A stretch of 35,970 nt of DNA from assembly GCA_021770245.1 (NCBI GenBank), contig JAETRI010000035.1:1-35970 (forward strand), in the 5' to 3' direction. This DNA comes from Lachnospiraceae bacterium (GTDB taxonomy: Bacteria > Bacillota > Clostridia > Lachnospirales > Lachnospiraceae). Positions 17,280 through 25,056 of the stretch are shown piece after piece (position 1 is the stretch's first letter; each line of letters starts with the position of its first letter). The position numbers and the translations under genes were made by a program. The notes under the pieces were generated by a model. That model was not told where the DNA came from and did no database searches. It was given only the letters and a program-made list of their open reading frames with translations.

Positions 17280-18098
17280 TTAACCACCCTGAATCATGAC
17301 CCTGTCGAAAACGTACCTCATCAGCCGGCGGGATGCGGCCCACAGCAGGAGTACCCACAGGAGCTGTACCCCTAACGCTTTGCAGACAGCCTCACCGCGG
17401 TAATTCCCAATGTAGATCGACATGGGTATGGCATAGATGCATCGGAAGGGGAGCAGATTTCCAATCAGGCCCAGGATGCCCGGAAAGATCCACAGGGGAA
17501 CCATCTGACCGGAGAAGAAGCGCAGGATCGCGTTATAGCCCCAGTTGATATTTTTTATGCTCATGGTGACCATACCCAGCAGCCCCAGCATAAAATTTAA
17601 AAAGAAGCTGATAAGTATTGCCAAAAAAAGGCTGAATAAAAATCCGGCGAAGCCGGACAGATCCGGTAACTGCAGGGAAAACAGGAAGAAAGCGGCAATA
17701 AGGGAAGGCAGGACTAAGAATAAAGAGCGTACCGACAGGCTTCCCATATTCTTGGCAAACATATAAAATTGAAAATCCAAGGGCTTTATGAGATCCATTT
17801 CAATGGTTCCCTTGCGGATTTGTTCCATCATATAAGTCTGCGGCCCCCGGGCCGGATGCAGGATGGATTCCAGGGCAACACCCAGGACGGCATAGGAAGT
17901 CATCTGTGAAAGCGATACCCCTGTGGCGGCGGGATCCGCTGCATACAGAGCTTTCCAGACATATCCTACGCTGTACATCATCAGGAAGGTATAGATAAAA
18001 TTGAGCCAGAAGGAGACGCGGTAAATGCTCAGGTCATAAAATTCATTGCGAAGAAAGGCCGCACCTGTCCGTAGGCTTATTCCGTTATTTTTTCTCAT
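17280..18098 (-). CDS. ABC-2 type permease, COG4587-like
   Basis: This 272-residue integral membrane protein has about six hydrophobic segments. EQIRKGTIEMDLIKPLDFQF (about 90-110) is the counterpart of the RPVSP motif in the partner permease. The start overlaps the end of the ATPase gene by 14 bases, implying translational coupling. With the ATPase and the second permease it makes the conserved COG4586-COG4587-COG3694 set, an uncharacterised exporter. The substrate cannot be deduced. Confidence 0.88.
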   Translation of the reverse strand: MRKNNGISLRTGAAFLRNEFYDLSIYRVSFWLNFIYTFLMMYSVGYVWKALYAADPAATGVSLSQMTSYAVLGVALESILHPARGPQTYMMEQIRKGTIEMDLIKPLDFQFYMFAKNMGSLSVRSLFLVLPSLIAAFFLFSLQLPDLSGFAGFLFSLFLAILISFFLNFMLGLLGMVTMSIKNINWGYNAILRFFSGQMVPLWIFPGILGLIGNLLPFRCIYAIPMSIYIGNYRGEAVCKALGVQLLWVLLLWAASRRLMRYVFDRVMIQGG

Positions 18099-19056
18099 AT
18101 AAATTTCTCACAATCATTTCCAGCTGCGGTTCGATGACTTCAATATCGTGGATTGCATGCTGCTTCCCGATGGTGCCGAGCAAATCCATGGGAGTGGATT
18201 CAAAGCGGTCAAAGGAATACCACTTCCGGTTACCCTCACTGCGTGTCAGAACGGCCCCCGGTACCGGGAAATTGGCTATGGGCCGCTCAAACTCCACCAT
18301 CAAGGAGCGGGTGGAACCGAATCGACGTATCATATCGTCCAGATTTCCGTCATACATCAAATGGCCGTCATCGATCACAACAACTCTGGTGCAGAGCTTT
18401 TCCATATCGGCCATATCGTGGGTGGTTAAAAGAATCGTGGTCCCCTTTTCCCGATTAACCGAAACGATGAAATCATGGAGATATTTTTTAGATACCACAT
18501 CCACTCCTATAGTGGGTTCATCCAAGAACAGGATCTTCGGATTATGTAATAAGGCAGCGGCAATATCTGACTTGACCCGCTGTCCCAAACTCATCTGCCT
18601 TACAGGCTGGTTTAGCACATCCGTAAGCCCCAGCATGGGAATGTAACGATCCAGGTTCTGTCGATAGGTATCGGGGTCGATCTGATAGATTTCCCGGAGC
18701 AGCCGATAGCTTTCGATCAAAGGGACATCCCACCACAGCTGTGTCTTTTGTCCGAATACCACTCCGATCTGTTTTGCGTTTTCCATCCGGTGTTCAAAGG
18801 GCCGGATGCCGTTCACAGTCACATGGCCGGAGGTGGGTTTTAAAATGCCGGAAAGCATTTTGATGGTGGTGGATTTCCCAGCGCCGTTTTTCCCGATAAA
18901 TCCCACGATTTCCCCTTCTGCTACCTGAAAGCTTAAATCATCCACAGCGCGTCGGACCGTGTAGCTGCCTGAAAAGAGACTTCTCACCGCAGCAAATTTG
19001 CCCTTTTCCCGAACGGGAATTCTAAATTCTTTTGTTAGATGTTCTATTTCAATCAT
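18085..19056 (-). CDS. ABC transporter ATPase, COG4586-like
   Basis: This 323-residue ATP-binding subunit has Walker A GKNGAGKST (55-63), signature MSLGQR (155-160), Walker B ILFLDEP (175-181) with catalytic Glu180, and switch His in TTHDM (about 216). The long insertion before Walker A (VRSLFSGSYTVRRAV) is typical of COG4586. An in-frame extension of 67 codons upstream is rejected: it runs through the promoter and palindrome, and MIEIEHLTKEF is the standard start, with GAGGAT as ribosome site. Confidence 0.93.
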   Translation of the reverse strand: MIEIEHLTKEFRIPVREKGKFAAVRSLFSGSYTVRRAVDDLSFQVAEGEIVGFIGKNGAGKSTTIKMLSGILKPTSGHVTVNGIRPFEHRMENAKQIGVVFGQKTQLWWDVPLIESYRLLREIYQIDPDTYRQNLDRYIPMLGLTDVLNQPVRQMSLGQRVKSDIAAALLHNPKILFLDEPTIGVDVVSKKYLHDFIVSVNREKGTTILLTTHDMADMEKLCTRVVVIDDGHLMYDGNLDDMIRRFGSTRSLMVEFERPIANFPVPGAVLTRSEGNRKWYSFDRFESTPMDLLGTIGKQHAIHDIEVIEPQLEMIVRNLYEKK

Positions 19057-19117
19057 GCATATCCTCGTTTCCCGATCCGTATCCGGTAGTTTGTGTGTGT
19101 CTAATAAGAGATGTTTT

Positions 19118-19149
19118 ATCTTAGCATAATCCAGGGGGGGGGTTGTCAA
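19118..19149 (-). promoter_or_regulatory. Promoter of the ABC operon with a C9 tract in the spacer
   Basis: On the minus strand, TTGACA (19149-19144) is followed by a run of nine C (19142-19134) and then TGC-TAAGAT, an extended -10 (19126-19118). The spacer is 20 bases for TAAGAT, or 15 for the alternative TATGCT. Neither is optimal, so a change in tract length would be expected to alter promoter strength. Confidence 0.5.
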
Positions 19150-19171
19150 TAGTGGGACCGAATGACTCTGT

Positions 19172-19244
19172 GACAAACGCATGAATGGCCCTGCGGCCCC
19201 GCGACATCCCTGACCGGCCGCGCAGGGCCATTCATGCGTTTGTC
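19172..19244. repeat. 75-bp palindromic repeat, copy 1
   Basis: Bases 19172-19195 are the exact reverse complement of 19221-19244 (24 pairs), enclosing a 25-base loop. The arm begins GACAAACGCATGAATGGCC. A near-identical element is at 32363-32437, and fragments ending in TGCGTTTGTCC occur at about 27440-27462 and, less well preserved, at 4677 and 32712. It lies between divergent transcripts. Confidence 0.9.
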
Positions 19245-19256
19245 CTGCGAATAACA

Positions 19257-19471
19257 CACGCCAAACTGCCTGCTGTATATAAAAATTTCCATGGATCGAC
19301 GGAAAAAGCTTGCCCTGCGGCCTTTTATAAGGTATGATGTTCTATAGCTTGTTTGAAGATACGTTTTCGCAGTCTGTCCGTCTGCCCGGTTCGTGCCATG
19401 CGCTGCAGGACGTAATCGACGAACAAAAATCAGGGCGGCTTCAAAGGCCGGCCATTAAATCAGATACGCAG
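19257..19471 (+). other. Intergenic stretch upstream of yajC, no gene seen
   Basis: Between the palindrome and yajC there is a good promoter and about 130 bases of leader. A 63-codon reading frame starting at 19334 begins within the -10 box and overlaps yajC, so it is unlikely to be a gene. Confidence 0.5.
19310..19338 (+). promoter_or_regulatory. Promoter of yajC
   Basis: TTGCCC (19310-19315) and TATGAT (19333-19338) are 17 bases apart. This gives yajC its own promoter, in line with its separation from tgt. Confidence 0.6.
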
Positions 19472-19505
19472 GCCGCCGCCGGCGGCAGAATGAGAGGAAA
19501 ACAGA
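19472..19505 (+). promoter_or_regulatory. Hairpin leader, family 2, copy before yajC
   Basis: GCCGCC (19472-19477) pairs with GGCGGC (19481-19486), then AGAATGAGAGGAAAACAGA and the ATG at 19506. Here the internal ATG (19490) is 16 bases upstream and out of frame, unlike the other copies. Confidence 0.6.
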
Positions 19506-19820
19506 ATGGGTATTTTAGCGAATGATGCGGCAATGGGAGGCCCCGGAGGCATCGTTGTGATCCTGATGTATGTCGTTATTTTCGGCGCGTTTTTTTATTT
19601 TGCCATGTACCGTCCCCAGAAGAAAGAACAGAAGAGGATGAACACCATGCTTTCGGCGTTGGAGATCGGGGACAGCATCTTGACGAACAGCGGATTTTAC
19701 GGCGTGGTGATCGATATCACGGATGACACGGTCATCGTGGAATTCGGAAATAACAAGAACTGCCGTATCCCTATGCAGAAATCCGCCATCGCGCAGGTTG
19801 AGAAGCCGGATGCGGAATAA
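19506..19820 (+). CDS. yajC: Preprotein translocase subunit YajC
   Basis: This small single-span membrane protein is an accessory of the SecDF part of the Sec translocon. In its 104 residues a membrane helix (about 15-34, IVVILMYVVIFGAFFYFAMY) is followed by the hallmark RPQKKEQKR and the cytoplasmic domain with IGDSILTNSGFYGVVIDI. The ATG has GAGAGG upstream. The TAA stop abuts the left end of a MITE-like element. tgt, its common neighbour, is 3.2 kb upstream beyond the ABC operon. Confidence 0.97.
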   Translation: MGILANDAAMGGPGGIVVILMYVVIFGAFFYFAMYRPQKKEQKRMNTMLSALEIGDSILTNSGFYGVVIDITDDTVIVEFGNNKNCRIPMQKSAIAQVEKPDAE

Positions 19821-19978
19821 GGAACTGTTAAAGAATTAATCTTCACATCTGACTTGTCTAACTCTTTCTATGCTGCGTTGTCGTCAATCGGCGTATCCCG
19901 GTACGCCTCATTCCTCCGCCTTGCATAAAAAGATTTATCCAGCGTCATCTGTAAAGTTGATTCTTAACGGTTCCTAAG
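19818..19978. mobile_element. MITE-like element with imperfect terminal inverted repeats
   Basis: The stretch starting GGAACTGTTAAAGAATTAAT (19821) is matched in reverse complement by the end at 19974-19942, which reads GGAACCGTTAAGAATCAACT. About 25 of 33 positions agree. The interior has no reading frame but a small hairpin (GGCGTA / TACGCC). The length of about 155 bases and the lack of a gene fit a non-autonomous element. The left end coincides with the yajC stop codon. No target duplication is clear. Confidence 0.55.
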
Positions 19979-20068
19979 GACGGTGCGGGTTGGTGATTCT
20001 GCCCGAAACGGTTTGAATATTCGTTGTGGATATAGTAATATATATTTCTATTACCTGAAGTTATTTCG

Positions 20069-20100
20069 GCCATATCGAAAGGATATGGCTGATTTTATTT
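20069..20100 (+). terminator. Hairpin with weak T tail upstream of leuB
   Basis: GCCATATC (20069-20076) pairs with GATATGGC (20082-20089) around GAAAG, followed by TGATTTTATTT. It lies before the leuB promoter and could end read-through from yajC. Confidence 0.45.
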
Positions 20101-20118
20101 CCTGTCGGTCTTTTCCTG

Positions 20119-20147
20119 TTGAAAATCTGCACTTTTTAGGCTATGAT
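20119..20147 (+). promoter_or_regulatory. Promoter of leuB-ilvD-ilvB
   Basis: TTGAAA (20119-20124) and TATGAT (20142-20147) are 17 bases apart. The predicted transcript has a leader of about 180 bases with strong hairpins. Confidence 0.65.
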
Positions 20148-20231
20148 AAAAAAGATAATCGCATCCGACCGGCCTGCCGGGCCGGTGCGGACGGTCTGTG
20201 GGCCGTGTCCGGGGATGATAAGGCTCCGGTA

Positions 20232-20299
20232 AGTTTGAAACTGCGTTTCAAACTCCTTATTGGCGGCATATCGCAAGCTCCGCTTGCGATATGCAATGG
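20232..20299 (+). promoter_or_regulatory. Two-hairpin leader of leuB, divergent member of family 1
   Basis: AGTTTGAAA (20232-20240) pairs with TTTCAAACT (20246-20254). After CCTTATTGGCG a perfect 13-pair stem follows (20266-20278 with 20282-20294, three-base loop), then AATGGG. The order hairpin, CCTT-ATT spacer, hairpin, A/G-TGGG is the same as in family 1, with stems of different sequence. No T-box or leader peptide was recognised. The ATG of leuB is 41 bases further, after GCGAGG. Confidence 0.5.
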
Positions 20300-20335
20300 G
20301 TATAAAATAAAAAGAAGCGAGGTTGAAAACGGATT

Positions 20336-21418
20336 ATGGTATTACATATCGGATGTATTCCGGGCGACGGGATCGGCCCGGAGATCGTGAGGGAAACCCG
20401 GAAGGTTCTGGACCGGGTGGCGGAAAAGTATGGCCATGAAATAGCGTATACGGAAATCCTGCTGGGGGGCGCTTCCATCGATGTGCATGGCGTACCGCTG
20501 ACCCAGGAAGCCATAGAAGCCGCGAAAAAGAGCGACGCGGTACTGATGGGTTCCATCGGCGGCGATGCGGCCACCTCGCCCTGGTACCAGCTGCCGCCGG
20601 ATAAGCGTCCGGAAGCCGGACTCCTGGCCATCCGGAAGGCCCTGGGGCTGTTCGCGAACCTCCGGCCTGCGCTCCTCTATCAGGAACTGGCCGGAGCGTG
20701 TCCGCTGAAAGAGGAGATCAGCCGTGCGGGATTTGATATGCTGATCATGCGTGAGCTGACGGGCGGCCTGTATTTCGGGGAGCGTCGGACTACGGTGGAG
20801 AACGGATTGCGCACCGCCGTGGATACTCTCACTTATAATGAAGAAGAGATCCGGCGGATCGCGGTGAAGGCCTTTGATATCGCCAGGAAACGCAGGAATA
20901 AGGTGACCAGCGTGGATAAGGCAAACGTACTGGATTCTTCCAGGCTGTGGCGCGATGTGACAAGTCAGGTGGCACAGGAGTATCCGGATGTGGAACTTTC
21001 CCATATGCTGGTGGATAACTGTGCCATGCAGCTGGTGAAGGATCCGGCCCAGTTCGATGTCATCCTCACGGAGAACATGTTCGGGGACATCCTTTCCGAC
21101 GAAGCGAGCATGGTGACGGGGTCCATCGGAATGCTCGCCAGCGCCAGCCTGAACGATACGAAGTTCGGCCTGTATGAGCCCAGTCACGGCAGCGCGCCGG
21201 ATATCGCGGGGAAGGACATCGCCAATCCCATCGCGACCGTGCTCAGCGCATCCATGATGCTGCGCTACAGTTTTGACCTGGACCGGGAAGCGGATGCCGT
21301 GGAGGAAGCGGTTCAAAAGGTGTTGAGGGAAGGATACCGCACAGGAGATATTATGTCGGCAGGCTGCGTTCAGGTGGGTTGCACCGGGATGGGCGATTTG
21401 CTGGCGGAACGGATATAA
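20336..21418 (+). CDS. leuB: 3-Isopropylmalate dehydrogenase
   Basis: This NAD-dependent beta-decarboxylating dehydrogenase carries out the third step of leucine synthesis. In its 360 residues, [11 protein letters not shown] is the N-terminal motif, [13 protein letters not shown] (about 138-150) holds the catalytic Tyr, and TSVDKANVL holds the catalytic Lys. [16 protein letters not shown] has the metal-binding Asps, and [18 protein letters not shown] is the NAD-binding loop. The lack of leuA, leuC and leuD nearby is notable. The ribosome site is weak (GCGAGG, 13 bases away). It heads a run with ilvD (41 bases on) and ilvB. Confidence 0.97.
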   Translation: MVLHIGCIPGDGIGPEIVRETRKVLDRVAEKYGHEIAYTEILLGGASIDVHGVPLTQEAIEAAKKSDAVLMGSIGGDAATSPWYQLPPDKRPEAGLLAIRKALGLFANLRPALLYQELAGACPLKEEISRAGFDMLIMRELTGGLYFGERRTTVENGLRTAVDTLTYNEEEIRRIAVKAFDIARKRRNKVTSVDKANVLDSSRLWRDVTSQVAQEYPDVELSHMLVDNCAMQLVKDPAQFDVILTENMFGDILSDEASMVTGSIGMLASASLNDTKFGLYEPSHGSAPDIAGKDIANPIATVLSASMMLRYSFDLDREADAVEEAVQKVLREGYRTGDIMSAGCVQVGCTGMGDLLAERI

Positions 21419-21459
21419 GCGGGCTGTTTTCATAAAAAATAAGGTAGGAGGAAAAGGAC

Positions 21460-23124
21460 ATGAGAAGTGATTCCGTAAAAACAGGAGTACAGCAGGCTCC
21501 CCACAGAAGCCTGTTCAATGCGCTGGGCATTACCGAAGAGGAGAGGAAACGTCCCCTGATCGGAATTGTGAGTTCCTATAATGAGATCGTCCCGGGCCAT
21601 ATGAACCTGGATAAGATCGTGGAAGCCGTGAAGATGGGAGTGGCTATGGCGGGCGGGACGCCCATCGTGTTCCCTGCCATTGCGGTGTGCGACGGGATCG
21701 CCATGGGACACATCGGTATGAAATACTCCCTGGTTACAAGGGATCTGATCTGCGACAGTACGGAGTGCATGGCCACCGCTCATGGTTTCGACGGCCTGGT
21801 GATGGTACCCAACTGTGACAAGAACGTGCCGGGCCTTCTGATGGCTGCGGCCAGGGTGAACATTCCCACCATTTTCGTATCCGGCGGCCCCATGCTGGCC
21901 GGACACGTATGCGGCCATAAGACCAGCCTTTCGTCCATGTTCGAGGCGGTGGGAAGCGTGGCTGCGGGAACCATGAGCATGGAGCAGCTGGAAGAATTTG
22001 AAGAGAAGGCCTGCCCGACCTGCGGTTCCTGTTCCGGTATGTACACGGCCAATTCCATGAACTGCTTAACGGAGGCCCTGGGTATGGGCCTGCAAGGCAA
22101 CGGCACCATTCCGGCAGTCTATTCCGAACGGATCCGGCTGGCCAAGCATGCGGGCATGAAGATCATGGAGCTGGTGGAAAGGGACATTAAGCCCCGGGAT
22201 ATCATGACCGAAAAGGCATTCCTGAACGCGCTGACCATGGATATGGCCCTGGGCTGCTCCACCAATTCCATGCTGCACCTGCCGGCCATCGCCCATGAGG
22301 CAGGCGTAGAGCTGAACATGGAGATTGCGAACGAGCTTTCTGCCAAGACCCCGAATCTGTGTCACTTGGCTCCGGCAGGCCCTACCTATATGGAGGATCT
22401 CAACGAGGCCGGCGGGGTATATGCGGTAATGAACGAACTGAACAAGAAGAATCTGTTATATACCGACCTGATTACCGTATCGGGTAAGACGGTGGCGGAG
22501 AATATTGAGGGATGCATCAATAAAGACCTTTCGGTGATCCGTCCTGTGGAAAATCCCTATTCGCAGACGGGCGGGATCGCTGTGCTGAAGGGGAACCTGG
22601 CGCCGGAGACTGCGGTGGTGAAGCGTTCTGCCGTGGTTCCCGAGATGATGGTGCACGAAGGCCCGGCCAGGGTGTTTGACTGTGAAGAAGATGCCATTGA
22701 CGCGATCAAGGGTGGGAAGATCGTTCCCGGAGATGTGGTAGTGATCCGTTATGAAGGCCCGAAAGGGGGCCCGGGCATGCGGGAGATGCTCAATCCCACG
22801 TCCGCCATCGCGGGAATGGGAATGGGCTCCACGGTGGCCCTGATCACGGACGGCCGCTTCAGCGGCGCATCCAGGGGCGCATCCATCGGCCACGTCTGCC
22901 CGGAGGCGGCCCAGGGCGGCCCTATCGCCTTGGTGGAGGAGGGGGATATCATCAGCATCAATATCCCGGAAAACCGCCTGGATATGAAAGTGTCCGAAGA
23001 GGAACTGGAGAGAAGACGTGCAAACTGGCAGTCCAGGCAGCCCAGGGTGACCACCGGATATCTGGCCAGATATGAAAAGATGGTGACCAGTGCCAACAGA
23101 GGCGCCGTGCTGGAGATCAGATAA
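21460..23124 (+). CDS. ilvD: Dihydroxy-acid dehydratase
   Basis: This iron-sulfur dehydratase forms the 2-oxo acid precursors of valine, leucine and isoleucine. The 554 residues are full length. The cluster ligands are in NCDKNVPG and [19 protein letters not shown], the active-site region is [20 protein letters not shown], and [11 protein letters not shown] is a further signature. A strong GTAGGAGGAAAA ribosome site precedes the ATG. It works with ilvB downstream in the branched-chain pathway. Confidence 0.98.
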   Translation: MRSDSVKTGVQQAPHRSLFNALGITEEERKRPLIGIVSSYNEIVPGHMNLDKIVEAVKMGVAMAGGTPIVFPAIAVCDGIAMGHIGMKYSLVTRDLICDSTECMATAHGFDGLVMVPNCDKNVPGLLMAAARVNIPTIFVSGGPMLAGHVCGHKTSLSSMFEAVGSVAAGTMSMEQLEEFEEKACPTCGSCSGMYTANSMNCLTEALGMGLQGNGTIPAVYSERIRLAKHAGMKIMELVERDIKPRDIMTEKAFLNALTMDMALGCSTNSMLHLPAIAHEAGVELNMEIANELSAKTPNLCHLAPAGPTYMEDLNEAGGVYAVMNELNKKNLLYTDLITVSGKTVAENIEGCINKDLSVIRPVENPYSQTGGIAVLKGNLAPETAVVKRSAVVPEMMVHEGPARVFDCEEDAIDAIKGGKIVPGDVVVIRYEGPKGGPGMREMLNPTSAIAGMGMGSTVALITDGRFSGASRGASIGHVCPEAAQGGPIALVEEGDIISINIPENRLDMKVSEEELERRRANWQSRQPRVTTGYLARYEKMVTSANRGAVLEIR

Positions 23125-23156
23125 AAAGGTACCAAAAAAAAGCCTTTGGCGACGAT

Positions 23157-23186
23157 GCCGCCGGTGCGGCAGAAATGAGAGGGAAC
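23157..23186 (+). promoter_or_regulatory. Hairpin leader, family 2, copy before ilvB
   Basis: GCCGC (23157-23161) pairs with GCGGC (23166-23170), then AGAAATGAGAGGGAAC and the ATG at 23187. The internal ATG at 23175 is in frame, 12 bases upstream. Confidence 0.6.
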
Positions 23187-24869
23187 ATGCAGCTTACAGG
23201 AGCAGAAATCATTGTGGAATGTCTGAAAGAACAGGGCGTGGATACGGTGTTCGGCTATCCGGGAGGAACGATTCTGAACGTATACGATGCTCTGTACAAG
23301 CATCAGGATGAGATCTTCCATGTGCTTACCTCCCATGAGCAGGGGGCGGCGCATGCGGCGGATGGCTATGCCAGGGCCACCGGAAAGGTGGGGGTATGTA
23401 TGGCCACCAGCGGTCCGGGAGCCACAAACCTGGTGACAGGGATCGCCACTGCCTATATGGATTCGATCCCTGTGGTGGCGATCACCGCCAATGTGACCCT
23501 TCCCGCGCTGGGAAAGGATTCCTTTCAGGAGGTGGATATTGCGGGCGTGACCATGCCGATTACCAAGCACGGTTATATCGTCAAGGATATCAGTATCCTG
23601 GCAGATACCCTGCGCAGGGCATTTCAGATTGCGGTTTCCGGCCGGCCGGGCCCTGTCCTGGTGGATGTAACCAAGGACGTGACGGCAGCGGTATATGAAT
23701 ATACCCCGAAGACGCCGGAGCAGCCGGTTTATGAGAAAAAATATAATGCCCGGGAGCTGGAAGATGCTTTGGAACTGCTGGACAAGGCGGAAAAGCCGTT
23801 TATCTTCGTTGGCGGCGGTGCGATTCTCTCCGGTGCGGCAAAGCAGGTGAAGGAGTTTGCCGCCAGACTGAACGCGCCGGTCTGCGATTCCCTGATGGGG
23901 AAGGGGGCATTCGACGGAAATCATCCGCTATACACAGGCATGATCGGTATGCATGGGACGAAGACCTCTAATTTAGGGGTGAGCGAATGCGATCTCCTGG
24001 TGGCCCTGGGAGCCCGGTTTTCCGACCGCGTGGTGGGCAACGCGAAAAAATTCGCTGCTCAAGCCAAGATTTTGCATATCGATATCGATGCGGCCGAGAT
24101 CAATAAGAACATCAGGGCCGACGTGGCCCTGGTGGGCGACCTGAAAGACGTGCTGGAAGACATTAACGAAAGGCTTGCACAGAAGTCACATCCTGAATGG
24201 ACGAAGCATATTATTGAAATGAAAAAACGCTATCCGCTCTCTTATGACGGGCAAAATCTGAGCTGCCCCTATGTGATTCAGGAGCTGGACCGGATCACGG
24301 AAGGGCAGGCAGTGGTTACGACGGATGTGGGACAGCATCAGATGTGGGCGGCCCAGTACTACCATTACACCGCCCCCCGTACTTTCCTCTCTTCCGGAGG
24401 GCTGGGAACGATGGGATACGGGCTGGGCGCGTGTATCGGGGCCAAAATGGGAAGGCCGGATAAGATCTGTGTGAACATCGCCGGAGACGGATGCTTCCGT
24501 ATGAATATGAACGAACTGGCTACGGCCAGCCGCTATCACATCCCGATCATCCAGATCGTGATGAATAACCATGTGCTCGGCATGGTGCGCCAGTGGCAGA
24601 CCCTGTTCTATGATCACAGATATTCTCAAACCGTGCTGGCGGATAAAGTGGATTTCTGTAGGGTGGCGGAAGGGCTGGGCTGCATGGCTATTCGGGTTAC
24701 CAGGAAGGAAGAGGTGGCCCCGGCCATTGAGAAAGCCATTGCGGCCTCCGCCCCGGTGCTGATCGAGTGCGTGATCTGTGAAGATGACAAGGTCTTTCCC
24801 ATGGTATCGCCCGGAGCCGCCATCGATGAAGTGTTTGACGGCGACGATCTGGCAGGAAGGCAGGCATAG
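23187..24869 (+). CDS. ilvB: Acetolactate synthase, large subunit
   Basis: This thiamine-diphosphate enzyme condenses pyruvate to acetolactate, or with 2-oxobutyrate to acetohydroxybutyrate. In its 560 residues Glu51 in SHEQGAAHAADGYARATG activates the cofactor, SGPGATNLVTGIATAY and KDSFQEVD are family signatures, and GDGCFRMNMNELATASRY is the ThDP/magnesium motif. The start at 23187 has GAGAGGG upstream; ATG 23175 is an in-frame alternative. The regulatory subunit gene ilvN, often next, is absent here, so the small subunit must be elsewhere or lacking. Confidence 0.97.
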   Translation: MQLTGAEIIVECLKEQGVDTVFGYPGGTILNVYDALYKHQDEIFHVLTSHEQGAAHAADGYARATGKVGVCMATSGPGATNLVTGIATAYMDSIPVVAITANVTLPALGKDSFQEVDIAGVTMPITKHGYIVKDISILADTLRRAFQIAVSGRPGPVLVDVTKDVTAAVYEYTPKTPEQPVYEKKYNARELEDALELLDKAEKPFIFVGGGAILSGAAKQVKEFAARLNAPVCDSLMGKGAFDGNHPLYTGMIGMHGTKTSNLGVSECDLLVALGARFSDRVVGNAKKFAAQAKILHIDIDAAEINKNIRADVALVGDLKDVLEDINERLAQKSHPEWTKHIIEMKKRYPLSYDGQNLSCPYVIQELDRITEGQAVVTTDVGQHQMWAAQYYHYTAPRTFLSSGGLGTMGYGLGACIGAKMGRPDKICVNIAGDGCFRMNMNELATASRYHIPIIQIVMNNHVLGMVRQWQTLFYDHRYSQTVLADKVDFCRVAEGLGCMAIRVTRKEEVAPAIEKAIAASAPVLIECVICEDDKVFPMVSPGAAIDEVFDGDDLAGRQA

Positions 24870-24913
24870 CCGGAAAAGGAAAACCGCCGCGGTTCTCAGA
24901 ATGTCTCCTGGCA

Positions 24914-24956
24914 GGGCATGCTGCAGGGGCCTTAAAGCGGTTCCTGCGGCATGCCC
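24914..24956 (+). terminator. Hairpin after ilvB
   Basis: GGGCATGCTGCAGG (24914-24927) pairs with CCTGCGGCATGCCC (24943-24956), 14 positions with one G-T and a 15-base loop. The tail is CGCGGAAATTT, so it is either a weak terminator or an mRNA 3' stabiliser. Confidence 0.5.
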
Positions 24957-24976
24957 GCGGAAATTTAACAGGGTAG

Positions 24977-25005
24977 TTGACTAAAGTGCCCGGAATGTGT
25001 AGAAT
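24977..25005 (+). promoter_or_regulatory. Promoter of serC-serA
   Basis: TTGACT (24977-24982) and TAGAAT (25000-25005) are spaced by 17 bases, 52 bases before the serC start. Confidence 0.75.
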
Positions 25006-25026
25006 AGACGATGTGTAAAAAAAGAA

Positions 25027-25056
25027 TGCCGAATAAGCGGCAGGATGGGAGGAAAT
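25027..25056 (+). promoter_or_regulatory. Hairpin leader, family 2, copy before serC
   Basis: TGCCG (25027-25031) pairs with CGGCA (25038-25042), then GGATGGGAGGAAAT and the GTG start at 25057. The internal ATG (25045) is in frame 12 bases upstream and overlaps the ribosome site, so it is unlikely to be the start. Confidence 0.55.

Noticed and set aside
19057-19257. 67-codon extension of the ABC ATPase
   Set aside because: It runs through the promoter, the C9 tract and the palindrome; MIEIEHLTKEF is the normal start.
19334-19525. Open frame of 63 codons upstream of yajC
   Set aside because: It begins in the -10 box of the yajC promoter and overlaps yajC.
20148-20335. T-box riboswitch ahead of leuB
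   Set aside because: No AGGGTGG-type T-box sequence and no specifier-loop layout was found.
19983-20390. Open frame of 135 codons upstream of leuB
   Set aside because: It crosses the leuB promoter and leader hairpins and overlaps the leuB start; no ribosome site.
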